DNA of 64,000 bases, from the NCBI GenBank assembly GCA_017462385.1, contig JAFTRE010000023.1, positions 1 through 64,000 of the forward strand. The letters run 5' to 3'. The position numbers and the translations under genes were made by a program. The notes beneath the pieces were generated by a model. It was given only the letters and a program-made list of their open reading frames with translations. It did not search any database and had not been told where the DNA came from. Positions 8,760 to 15,941 of this stretch are shown here, one piece after another. This DNA comes from Clostridia bacterium. GTDB lineage: Bacteria > Bacillota > Clostridia > Oscillospirales > CAG-272. Numbering within the stretch: position 1 is the stretch's first letter; each line of letters starts with the position of its first letter.

Positions 8760-9746
8760 ATGACCGCATCAAGCCGCGCCGAGGCGCTTTTTATTCGAAT
8801 ACTTATTTGTGCGACAGTGTTTATGCTGGCGTTCGTTTTTACTGTTTTTATGCTTTCCGGGCGTAACAGCGTCGCAAAAGACGCAGATACCTCCGCCGAT
8901 ATCACCACCGCCGCGCCGACGGTAGCCAACACACCCTCATATATTCCCGTGTCGGACGAGCAGACCGCTATCTTTGACGACGCAAAGCTTGACGCCGAAT
9001 ACGCACTGCTTATGGACATGCAAACAGGGCGCGTCGTCGCGTCCCGCCATGCAGACCGCAAGATATATCCCGCGTCCATGACCAAAATAATGACTATGAT
9101 AGTCTGTTGCGAAAATATTTCCGACCTGACACAAAAGGTAGCCGTCAGCGGCGACGCCATCGCGGCGGCGTATGTCGAGGGCGCCTCCTGCGCCGGCTTT
9201 ACGGCGGGCGAGCGGGTCAGCGTGCTTGAACTGCTGTACGGTACAGCACTTCCGTCGGGCGCCGACGCTACGGGTACACTCGCGCTGTACGTCGCGGGAA
9301 GTGAAAAGGCGTTCGTCGATCTTATGAATACAAAGGCGGGCGAGCTGGGGCTGACAAACACGCATTTTGCCAACGCCAGCGGGCTTCATGACGACGATCA
9401 CTATACCACACCGCGCGAGATGGCGGCGATAGTAGCATATGCAATGAATAACGAGCTGTGCCGTGAAATTTTGTCTGCTACAAGCTACACTACCGCGCCC
9501 ACGGCCGAGCACCCCCAGGGGATCACCATGTACAGTACCGCATTCTCGCGTATGTCGGCGACCAAATTCGGCTCGGCACAAATAGTAGCCGCCAAGACGG
9601 GCTATACCGACGAGGCGCGCTTTTGCCTTGCCAGCTACGCCGAGACGGACAGCGGCGGGCGTTATGTGCTTATAACCGCGGCGGGAAGCGACCGATACGC
9701 GCCCGTTTATGACTGTAAATATGTTTATGAGAACTTTACCGAATGA
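8760..9746 (+). CDS. D-alanyl-D-alanine carboxypeptidase (peptidase S11, DacA/DacF type)
   Basis: The 328-residue enzyme trims the terminal D-Ala from peptidoglycan stem peptides outside the membrane. An N-terminal anchor (about residues 11-34) precedes the serine peptidase domain. The catalytic SxxK is SMTK in YPASMTKIMTM. The KTG triad is in AAKTGYTDEA, and NTHFANASGLHDDDHYTTPRE is the conserved S11 segment. The second motif reads LPSGADATG where most members have SGN or SAN followed by DA; the Asn position is occupied by Ala. The domain is shorter than DacA because the C-terminal beta domain is missing. It is followed after 13 nt by the flavin reductase gene and may be cotranscribed. Confidence 0.9.
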   Translation: MTASSRAEALFIRILICATVFMLAFVFTVFMLSGRNSVAKDADTSADITTAAPTVANTPSYIPVSDEQTAIFDDAKLDAEYALLMDMQTGRVVASRHADRKIYPASMTKIMTMIVCCENISDLTQKVAVSGDAIAAAYVEGASCAGFTAGERVSVLELLYGTALPSGADATGTLALYVAGSEKAFVDLMNTKAGELGLTNTHFANASGLHDDDHYTTPREMAAIVAYAMNNELCREILSATSYTTAPTAEHPQGITMYSTAFSRMSATKFGSAQIVAAKTGYTDEARFCLASYAETDSGGRYVLITAAGSDRYAPVYDCKYVYENFTE

Positions 9747-9759
9747 TCGGAGGTAGCAA

Positions 9760-10341
9760 ATGAGCAAGATACAATGGAAAGGCGGCGCACTGCTTGCGCC
9801 CGTGCCCGCCTGCATGGTGAGCTGCGGAACAGAGCAAAAGCCCAATATCATCACCATAGCGTGGACGGGCATTATCAATACCCATCCGCCCAAAACCTAT
9901 ATTTCGGTGCGTCCGAGCCGCCATTCTTATCCTATTATCAAAGAGAGCGGCGAGTTTGTCATAAATCTGACCACATCGGCGCTGGTGCGCCACGCCGACT
10001 TTTGCGGAGTACATACGGGAGCGAAGGTGGATAAATTCGCGCGGTGCGGATTGCATACCGAGTCGGCAAGTGAGGTCAGCTGCCCACTGATCGCCGAAAG
10101 CCCACTGGCACTGGAGTGCCGGGTGACCGAAATAATTCCGCTCGGTACGCATGATATGATACTTGCCGACATTGTCGCCATCGATGTGGACGAGTCGCTT
10201 GTGGACGAGGCGGGCAAGCTTCACCTTGACCGCGCCGACCTTGCCGCCTACGCCCACGGCGAATATTTTGCCCTGGGCAAAAAGCTGGGTAGCTTCGGAT
10301 ATTCAGTGAGAAAGAAAAAGAATAACAAAAAGCGGAGATAG
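9760..10341 (+). CDS. Flavin reductase-like FMN-binding split-barrel protein
   Basis: The 193-residue product matches the flavin reductase-like (DIM6/NTAB) family, flavoproteins with a split beta-barrel that bind FMN. Recognisable parts are the N-terminal PVPACMVSCG strand, PNIITIAWTGIINTHPP, the ISVRPSRHSYPIIKESGEFVIN-type core, and CRVTEIIPLGTHDMILADIV near the end. The C-terminus is very basic (RKKKNNKKRR). GGAGGT is 7 nt before the ATG. The substrate cannot be deduced. A similar but separate family member is at 35770. It is followed by tandem-hairpin array A2 and a terminator. Confidence 0.85.
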   Translation: MSKIQWKGGALLAPVPACMVSCGTEQKPNIITIAWTGIINTHPPKTYISVRPSRHSYPIIKESGEFVINLTTSALVRHADFCGVHTGAKVDKFARCGLHTESASEVSCPLIAESPLALECRVTEIIPLGTHDMILADIVAIDVDESLVDEAGKLHLDRADLAAYAHGEYFALGKKLGSFGYSVRKKKNNKKRR

Positions 10342-10342
10342 T

Positions 10343-10551
10343 GCTTTGTGTCCTTGGGGACACAAAGCGTCGATATAAATCCGCATTCGCGGATTTTCGA
10401 TATACGCTGACGCGTTCGATATGTGCTGACGCACTCGATATGCTCACTGCGTGAGCGCGGATTGATATCATATCGAGTTTGAGCGTAGCGAAAACATATC
10501 GAATTTGCCATGAGGCAAATATATCGAACCGAGCAAAGCGAGGTATATCGA
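10343..10551. repeat. Tandem-hairpin array A2 (TCGATAT then ATATCGA linkers)
   Basis: The array starts with a perfect 11-bp hairpin, GCTTTGTGTCC-TTGG-GGACACAAAGC (10343-10368). TCGATAT then occurs at 10370, 10397, 10416 and 10435, each followed by a short hairpin such as GCTCAC-TGC-GTGAGC. After 10457 the linker becomes ATATCGA, at 10470, 10496, 10521 and 10545, again with hairpins between (for example ATTTGCC-ATGA-GGCAAAT). The array thus has a left half and a right half whose linkers are complementary. The outer parts are shared with array A1; the middle hairpins are additional. Confidence 0.88.
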
Positions 10552-10575
10552 TAAAACATATAAGATCAGTCAAAA

Positions 10576-10611
10576 AAAGAACAGACGGAGGTCTCCGTCT
10601 GTTCTTTCTAT
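10576..10611 (+). terminator. Terminator after array A2
   Basis: AAAGAACAGACGGAG (10576-10590) pairs with its complement at 10593-10607 around a very short loop; a C-T-A-T-rich stretch follows. It would end the carboxypeptidase/flavin reductase transcript. Confidence 0.7.
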
Positions 10612-10647
10612 ATATATTATACCACAAAAATCGCAAAAAGTCAAGTC

Positions 10648-10676
10648 TTGTAATTGCTCCCGATATGGTGTATTAT
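10648..10676 (+). promoter_or_regulatory. Promoter for the Sel1-repeat gene
   Basis: TTGTAA (10648-10653) and TATTAT (10671-10676) are spaced by 17 nt, 36 nt before the start codon. Confidence 0.55.
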
Positions 10677-10712
10677 TATAGCCACTATAAAATACAGGGA
10701 CGGAGGACGTAT

Positions 10713-11504
10713 ATGCAGGAGAGAAATTTTGAGTCGGTTTATGCCAACGCGTTGTTTTTGAGGGGATACCATCGTGAGGCTTTTGATGAATATTTCAAGG
10801 GCGCTGTGGATGAGCGAGACCCAATGGCGGCGTTTAATCTGGCGTTTATGTACCATCAAGGCATATCGGTGCCGCGCAATTATATGATGGCACATCGCTT
10901 TTTCCTTGCGGCGTCCGGACTTGATGGCGGAGAGGCTCAATTCAATCTTGCGCTTATGTATCTTCGCGGGCAGGGAGTGGAGACGGACGCAAAGCGCGCG
11001 GCGGAGTATATGAAGACCTCGGCGGCACGGCAGTGCGTCAATGCTCAGCTTTATCTTGGGGCGGCATATACTATGGGATATATGTTTGACCCTGTGGACA
11101 TCGAGTGCATTTCACTCATACCGTTTTACCGTGTCATAGAGCGGCGGCGGTCGGAGCTTTATCTTTCGGGGGCGGGTGGCGACACACGACTTGAAGACCA
11201 ACGGTACGAGGTGCTTGAAGCGGACGAGCAGTATGCTGTTGAAATGCTGGAGGCGGCGGCAGGGCATAAGGACACCACGTATATTGACAAGCAGGTAGGT
11301 ATCGCCAAGCAGGCATTGGGACAGGCATATATAGAGGGCTTTGGTATCGATTACGATCCGAAAAAGGGTTACAAATTGTTAGAGGAGGCGGCAATTCGCC
11401 ACGGCTCGGCGGAGGCGGCGATGTATTTGCTGAAAAACGGAGACACGGCAAAGGTCTATGGTATCGACACTGCAAAAATGATGTATCTGACAGATAGAAA
11501 TTGA
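10713..11504 (+). CDS. Sel1-like repeat protein (TPR superfamily)
   Basis: The 263-residue cytosolic protein is built of Sel1-type helical repeats of about 36 residues. Clear copies are DPMAAFNLAFMYHQGISVPR, GEAQFNLALMYLRGQGVETD, VNAQLYLGAAYTMGY and the later QALGQAYIEGFGIDYDPKKG. Such repeats form a protein-binding superhelix; the partner is unknown. A loop of about 60 residues separates the third and fourth repeats. GGAGG at 10702-10706 sets the start. It is a single-gene unit with its own promoter and is convergent with purA. Confidence 0.85.
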   Translation: MQERNFESVYANALFLRGYHREAFDEYFKGAVDERDPMAAFNLAFMYHQGISVPRNYMMAHRFFLAASGLDGGEAQFNLALMYLRGQGVETDAKRAAEYMKTSAARQCVNAQLYLGAAYTMGYMFDPVDIECISLIPFYRVIERRRSELYLSGAGGDTRLEDQRYEVLEADEQYAVEMLEAAAGHKDTTYIDKQVGIAKQALGQAYIEGFGIDYDPKKGYKLLEEAAIRHGSAEAAMYLLKNGDTAKVYGIDTAKMMYLTDRN

Positions 11505-11530
11505 TGCATAAAAGGTTTTTTAAAAAGTAT

Positions 11531-11561
11531 TTGAGGGAGCTTCTTTAAGAAGCTCCCTCAA
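11531..11561. terminator. Hairpin between convergent Sel1 gene and purA
   Basis: A 31-nt inverted repeat, TTGAGGGAGCTTCTT at its left arm, fills the gap between the two convergent stop codons. Neither side has a long T tract immediately after the stem, but the position fits a shared terminator. Confidence 0.6.
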
Positions 11562-11565
11562 AAAA

Positions 11566-12837
11566 TTACAGCTCTATATACTGATCTCTGTCTGCACCGA
11601 CGGAGATGTATTTGATGCGGCAGTCGGTGACCTTTTCGATGTAACGAACGTAATTTTGTGCGGCAACGGGAAGATCCTCGAAGCGGCGGCAGTTCGAAAT
11701 ATCGCAGCACCAGCCCTCATGATACTCATAGACGGGCTTTGCGTTGGCGAGATCGTCGCCGGACGGGAAGTAGTCTACCAGCTCGCCGTTTACGTCGTAC
11801 TTGACACAAACGGGAATCTCTTTGAGATAGGACAGAATGTCAAGCTTGGTCAGCGCGATGCAGTCGGCACCCTGCATGAGAATACCATAGCGGGAGGCAG
11901 GAACGTCAAATCCGCCAACACGGCGAGGTCTGCCGGTAGCTGCACCGTACTCACCGCCTGCCTGGCGAAGCTCTTCGCCCTTTTCACCGAACAGCTCGCA
12001 TGTGAAAGGTCCCTCACCGACACAGCTGGAATAAGCTTTCATGATACCGATTACGTTGTCCAGCTTCTGTGCGGGAATACCCGAGCCGATGGGAGCGTAA
12101 GCGGCGATGGTGGAGGAAGAGGAAGTGTAAGGATAGATGCCGAAGTCGATATCGCGGAGCGCACCGAGCTGTGCCTCAAACATGACCTTCTTACCGTTAT
12201 TGGTCGCGTCGGTCAGATAGCGGGTGGTGTCGCAGATGTAGTCGGCGAAAGGCATGCCGTATTTCTCGAGCCATTCGTATATGGCGTCGACCATCAGCTC
12301 CTCGTGACCGTAGCCCTTGTTGACCGTCAGGTTCTTCCACTCGAGAATGCCGGGCAGTCTCTTTTTGAGAGACTCGGGATGCAGCAGGTCGCCCATGCGG
12401 AACGCCTTTTTCATGTATTTGTCGGCATAAACGGGAGCGATACCGCGGCGGGTGGAGCCGAATTTTGCGTCGCCCAGACGGTCCTCCTCGAGAATGTCGA
12501 GAAGCTTGTGATAAGGCATGCAAATTGTAGCGCGGTCACTGATCTTGAGGTTTTCGGGCGTGACATTGATGCCTGCCTCGCGCAGTCTTGCTACCTCGCC
12601 GAACAGATGCTCGACATCGATGACCATGCCGGGGCCCATGACGTTTACGGTGCTGTCACGCAGAATACCCGACGGCAGCAGATTGAGAATGAATTTGCCG
12701 CGCTCGTTGATAACGGTGTGACCTGCGTTGTTGCCGCCCTGATAGCGGACAACCACGTCATAATTTTCGGAGAGCAGGTCGACCATGCGGCCCTTTCCTT
12801 CGTCTCCCCAGTTGATTCCTACGATTGCTGTTAACAT
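11566..12837 (-). CDS. purA: Adenylosuccinate synthetase
   Basis: The 423-residue enzyme joins IMP and aspartate using GTP, the first step from IMP to AMP. The P-loop GINWGDEGKGRMVDLL is at residues 7-22 (catalytic Asp in WGDEGKG), YQGGNNAGHTV follows, and GSTRRGIAPVYADK and the GTP-binding C-terminal TKLDIL are present. The length is normal. It is the last gene of a three-gene - strand cluster (aminotransferase, purB, purA) with gaps of about 21 nt, so the two AMP-branch enzymes are cotranscribed. AAGGGGG precedes the start. Confidence 0.97.
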   Translation of the reverse strand: MLTAIVGINWGDEGKGRMVDLLSENYDVVVRYQGGNNAGHTVINERGKFILNLLPSGILRDSTVNVMGPGMVIDVEHLFGEVARLREAGINVTPENLKISDRATICMPYHKLLDILEEDRLGDAKFGSTRRGIAPVYADKYMKKAFRMGDLLHPESLKKRLPGILEWKNLTVNKGYGHEELMVDAIYEWLEKYGMPFADYICDTTRYLTDATNNGKKVMFEAQLGALRDIDFGIYPYTSSSSTIAAYAPIGSGIPAQKLDNVIGIMKAYSSCVGEGPFTCELFGEKGEELRQAGGEYGAATGRPRRVGGFDVPASRYGILMQGADCIALTKLDILSYLKEIPVCVKYDVNGELVDYFPSGDDLANAKPVYEYHEGWCCDISNCRRFEDLPVAAQNYVRYIEKVTDCRIKYISVGADRDQYIEL

Positions 12838-12859
12838 TGATTTATTTCCCCCTTAATTA

Positions 12860-14290
12860 TTATACTTTTATTTCGATGCTGATGCCCAGCTCGTCGCGGT
12901 TGGCATCAAGCACGGGCGCGACGCATTCGCGCAAAAATTCTTCGGTCTGCTCGGTGGCGCGGCCGGTAAAGACGCTGTTTGTCATAATGTCGTCAAGCTC
13001 CTCACGGGTGAGACCAAAGGTGGGATCGGCGAGTATGAGCTCAAGCAGATCGTTGTCTCCGCCCTCAAGCTTTATGCGCTTGGCAGTCGCGACCGAGTGG
13101 CGGCGGATGGCTTCGTGCAGCACCTGTCTGTCGCCTCCGCGCTCTACACAGTACATAAGTATGTTTTCCGTCGCCATGAAGGGCATCTCCTCGTCGAGGT
13201 GACGCTTCATCATGTTGGGATACAGCGAGCCGTTCGAAATTATATTGAAGTAAAGCGACAGTATCGCGTCGGTGGCGAGAAAAGCCTCGGGAATGGAAAT
13301 GCGGCGGTTTGCCGAGTCATCCAAAGTTCTCTCGAACCACTGCGTTGCCGCGGTGATGGCGGGATTCATAACGTCTACCATGACGTAGCGTGCAAGAGAC
13401 GCGATGCGCTCGCTTCTCATAGGATTGCGCTTGTAAGCCATTGCCGAGGAGCCTACCTGACCGGGCTCAAACGGCTCGTCAAACTCCTTGAGGTGAGACA
13501 GCAGACGAATATCGTTGGAGAACTTCGCCGCGCTCTGGGCTATGCCACCAAGAACCGAGATGACGTTGTAGTCCACCTTGCGAGAATATGTCTGACCCGA
13601 AACGGGAACGCACCCCGCAAAGCCCATTTTATCGGCGATCAGCTTGTCCAACGCCTTGACCTTGTCGTGATCACCGTTGAAAAGCTTAAGAAAGCTTGCC
13701 GCGGTGCCCGTTGTGCCCTTACAGCCCAGAAGTCTGAGCGAGGACAGCTCAAAGTCAAGCCGCTCAAGGTCGCTCAGCAGATCCGCTATCCACAGTGTTG
13801 CGCGCTTGCCGGCGGTCGTTGGCTGAGCGGCTTGGAAGTGGGTGTAGGCAAGTGTGGGAGTGTCCTTGTATTTCTGAGCAAACGCCGCTGTTGCGGCAAT
13901 GCAGTTTATCAGCTTGCGGCGTATGATCTTCAGCGCGTCGCGCATTACGATGATATCGGTGTTGTCGCCGACGTAGCAGGAGGTGGCGCCGAGGTGTATT
14001 ATACCGCCTGCGGTAGGGCAGGACTCGGCATATGTGTGTATGTGTGCCATGACGTCGTGGCGCAGTGCGGATTCGTATTTAGCCGCCTTGTCGTAGTCGA
14101 TGTCGGTGATATGAGCCTTAAGCTCGGCTATCTGCTGCTCGGTTATGTCCAGACCCAGCTCGCGTTCAGCCTCTGCAAGCGCGACCCATAGCCGTCTCCA
14201 TGTGGAGAATTTGACATCGGCGGAGAAGGCGTGCTTCATATCCTCGCTTGCATATCTGACGCACAATGGATTTTCATAGATGCTGTTCAT
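12860..14290 (-). CDS. purB: Adenylosuccinate lyase
   Basis: The 476-residue enzyme cleaves adenylosuccinate to AMP and fumarate and also acts on SAICAR. It belongs to the fumarase/aspartase superfamily: the signature GSSAMAYKRNPMRSERI lies at about residues 281-297, with the catalytic Ser in the flexible GSSAM loop. HDVMAHIHTY and HLGATSCYVGDNTD supply the active-site His residues. The length is typical of the longer bacterial and eukaryal forms. It sits 22 nt upstream of purA in the same direction and 21 nt after the aminotransferase gene. Confidence 0.97.
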   Translation of the reverse strand: MNSIYENPLCVRYASEDMKHAFSADVKFSTWRRLWVALAEAERELGLDITEQQIAELKAHITDIDYDKAAKYESALRHDVMAHIHTYAESCPTAGGIIHLGATSCYVGDNTDIIVMRDALKIIRRKLINCIAATAAFAQKYKDTPTLAYTHFQAAQPTTAGKRATLWIADLLSDLERLDFELSSLRLLGCKGTTGTAASFLKLFNGDHDKVKALDKLIADKMGFAGCVPVSGQTYSRKVDYNVISVLGGIAQSAAKFSNDIRLLSHLKEFDEPFEPGQVGSSAMAYKRNPMRSERIASLARYVMVDVMNPAITAATQWFERTLDDSANRRISIPEAFLATDAILSLYFNIISNGSLYPNMMKRHLDEEMPFMATENILMYCVERGGDRQVLHEAIRRHSVATAKRIKLEGGDNDLLELILADPTFGLTREELDDIMTNSVFTGRATEQTEEFLRECVAPVLDANRDELGISIEIKV

Positions 14291-14311
14291 ATTTATTATG
14301 AAACCTTTCTT

Positions 14312-15532
14312 TTATCGGTGTCTTTTCTTGGTTTCGAGATAATCGGTGATTCTTCCGACTGCCATTTCAAGCTTGGGCAGGTCGGGAAGATAGACGATGC
14401 GGAAATGATCGGGCGCGTGCCAGTTGAAGCCCGTGCCGGCGGTGACCAGTACTTTTTGCTGACGCAAAAGCTCAAAAGCAAACTGCTCATCGTCTTCAAT
14501 ATTATAATAATCGAGATCTATCTTGGGGAATATGTAGAAAGCAGCGTCGGGACGAACGGTCGTAATGCCGGGCATATCCTTGAGAGCATTGTATATAAAT
14601 TCGCGTTGCTCGTAAATACGGCCACCGGGCGTCAGATATTCGTCTGCAGACTGATACCCTCCGAGCGCTGTTTGGATTATGCTTTGTCCGGGGACATTGG
14701 AGCACAGACGCATGGATGACAGCAGATTGAGTCCTTCGATATAGCCCTTTGCATGACTTTTGTCACCTGCCAGACACATCCAACCGCAACGGAAGCCCGC
14801 AACGCGGTGCGATTTTGACAGACCGTTGAAGCTGACGGTGAGCAGGTCGGGGGCGAGGGATGCTATGGCGATGTGCTCCTTGCCGTCCATGACAAGCCTG
14901 TCGTATATCTCGTCTGCGAAAATGATCAGCCCGAATTCGCGCGCAATGGCGACGATGCCCTCCAGAGTTTCCTTGGAATAAAGCACGCCTGTCGGGTTGT
15001 TGGGGTTTATGACGACGATACCCTTGGTGTTTTTGGTCACCTTGGAGCGTATGTCGTCAAGATCGGGGTTCCAGTGGTTAGTCTCGTCGCAGAGATAGTG
15101 GATCGGAGTGCCGCCCGCCAGCGAGACCGATGCGGTCCAGAGCGGGTAGTCGGGCATAGGGATGAGTATCTCGTCGCCGTGGTCGAGCAAGCCCTGCATA
15201 GACATGGTTATCAGCTCGCTGACACCGTTGCCGGTGTATATGTCCTGTATACCGACGTTAGGTATTTTTTTGAGCTGGCAGTATTGCATGATAGCCTTGC
15301 GCGCCGAAAAAACGCCTTTGCTGTCGGAGTATCCTTCGGAATGCTTGAGGTTGTAGATCATGTCGACGATTATCTCATCGGGCGCCATCAGTCCATGCGG
15401 CGCCGGATTGCCGATATTGAGCTTTATTATATTTATGCCGTTTGCTTCCATGCGAGCGGCTTCATCAAAAACCTTGCCGCGAATGTCGTAGCAGACATTG
15501 TCGAGCTTTTTGGATTTTTCAAAATTTTGCAT
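14312..15532 (-). CDS. PLP-dependent aminotransferase, AlaA-like (class I/II)
   Basis: The 406-residue fold-type I aminotransferase resembles E. coli AlaA (YfbQ). Visible are KLNIGNPAPHG, the INPNNPTGVLYSKE substrate segment, IIFADEIYDRLV with the PLP-ring Asp, and the Schiff-base Lys in FNGLSKSHRVAGFRCGW. AlaA-type enzymes make alanine from pyruvate and glutamate, but related enzymes also transaminate aromatic keto acids. The position divergent to a full aromatic amino acid operon makes a role in the last step of Phe and Tyr synthesis possible; that is inference from context. It heads the - strand cluster with purB and purA. Confidence 0.9.
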   Translation of the reverse strand: MQNFEKSKKLDNVCYDIRGKVFDEAARMEANGINIIKLNIGNPAPHGLMAPDEIIVDMIYNLKHSEGYSDSKGVFSARKAIMQYCQLKKIPNVGIQDIYTGNGVSELITMSMQGLLDHGDEILIPMPDYPLWTASVSLAGGTPIHYLCDETNHWNPDLDDIRSKVTKNTKGIVVINPNNPTGVLYSKETLEGIVAIAREFGLIIFADEIYDRLVMDGKEHIAIASLAPDLLTVSFNGLSKSHRVAGFRCGWMCLAGDKSHAKGYIEGLNLLSSMRLCSNVPGQSIIQTALGGYQSADEYLTPGGRIYEQREFIYNALKDMPGITTVRPDAAFYIFPKIDLDYYNIEDDEQFAFELLRQQKVLVTAGTGFNWHAPDHFRIVYLPDLPKLEMAVGRITDYLETKKRHR

Positions 15533-15571
15533 ATTTAGCTCCTTGTGTGTCGCGGTTCGACACCTTATTAT

Positions 15572-15600
15572 AGTATATCACAATCGCGCTTCAATTGCAA
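15572..15600 (-). promoter_or_regulatory. Promoter for the aminotransferase-purB-purA unit
   Basis: On the - strand TTGCAA (15595-15600) and TATACT (15572-15577) are spaced by 17 nt, 40 nt before the aminotransferase start. Confidence 0.6.
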
Positions 15601-15680
15601 GAGTTATCTATAATATTTAAATGCTTAACGACAAAAATGAATTTTTTATCGTTAAAATCAAAAAAATATTCGCAAAAGAC

Positions 15681-15709
15681 TTGACAAAATCAACTAAAGC
15701 GATTATAAT
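15681..15709 (+). promoter_or_regulatory. Perfect consensus promoter of the aromatic amino acid operon
   Basis: TTGACA (15681-15686) and TATAAT (15704-15709) are separated by exactly 17 nt. It directs transcription into the leader peptide and attenuator, about 232 nt before pheA. Confidence 0.92.
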
Positions 15710-15745
15710 GTAACATATCAAAAAACTTAGGCGGAGGAAACGTTG

Positions 15746-15817
15746 ATGATCGTGCTTACCAACCGATTTTATTATTACCATCATTGCGGCCTTTCTGCCT
15801 ATGCTGAGCTCGGCTGA
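15746..15817 (+). CDS. Aromatic leader peptide (23 codons) of the pheA-aro operon
   Basis: A short ORF starts at ATG 15746, 7 nt after GCGGAGGA, and ends with TGA at 15815-15817. Residues 8-14 read FYYYHHC: one Phe codon (15767-15769), three successive Tyr codons (15770-15778) and two His codons; another Tyr follows at residue 19. A run of the end products ahead of an aromatic operon is the hallmark of a ribosome-mediated attenuator. The ORF ends just after the left arm of the predicted antiterminator, as the mechanism needs. A TTG codon immediately precedes the ATG and could serve as an alternative start. I found no T-box motif. Confidence 0.82.
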   Translation: MIVLTNRFYYYHHCGLSAYAELG

Positions 15818-15870
15818 CTTGATGGCTTTTGCCGTTTCGGCCGAACAAACAAAATAGCGTGAAAGCCGCA
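15785..15870 (+). promoter_or_regulatory. Predicted antiterminator of the pheA attenuator
   Basis: TGCGGC (15785-15790) pairs with GCCGCA (15865-15870), and TTTC (15792-15795) pairs with GAAA (15861-15864), leaving one bulged C. The left arm lies directly after the Tyr codons inside the leader ORF, so a ribosome stalled there leaves it free, while a ribosome reaching the stop codon covers it. The right arm is shared with the terminator, so only one of the two can form. Confidence 0.72.
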
Positions 15871-15911
15871 CGAAAATCCTTTTTTGGAATTCGGAGCGGT
15901 ATTTTTATTTT
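15865..15911 (+). terminator. Attenuator terminator before pheA
   Basis: CCGC (15866-15869) pairs with GCGG (15896-15899), CGAA (15871-15874) with TTCG (15890-15893), and TCC (15877-15879) with GGA (15886-15888), with small internal loops. The stem is followed by TATTTTTATTTT (15900-15911). It ends 30 nt before the pheA start codon. Confidence 0.7.
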
Positions 15912-15941
15912 CATTGTAAAAAGATCAGGAGAGCATCCCAA

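Noticed and set aside
10343-10551. CRISPR array
   Set aside because: The repeated word is only 7 nt, and the intervening units are self-complementary hairpins rather than unique spacers; no cas gene is near.
11656-12834. Long + strand open frame of 392 codons opposite purA
   Set aside because: It is the antisense shadow of a clearly recognisable purA with all motifs; it has no ribosome binding site and no family resemblance.
13097-14191. Long + strand open frame opposite purB
   Set aside because: Same reason: antisense shadow of a full-length adenylosuccinate lyase.
15681-15941. T-box riboswitch for Tyr or Phe before pheA
   Set aside because: I could not find the T-box sequence (AGGGTGG-ACCGCG type) or a Stem I; the Tyr codons lie in a translatable ORF with its own ribosome binding site instead.
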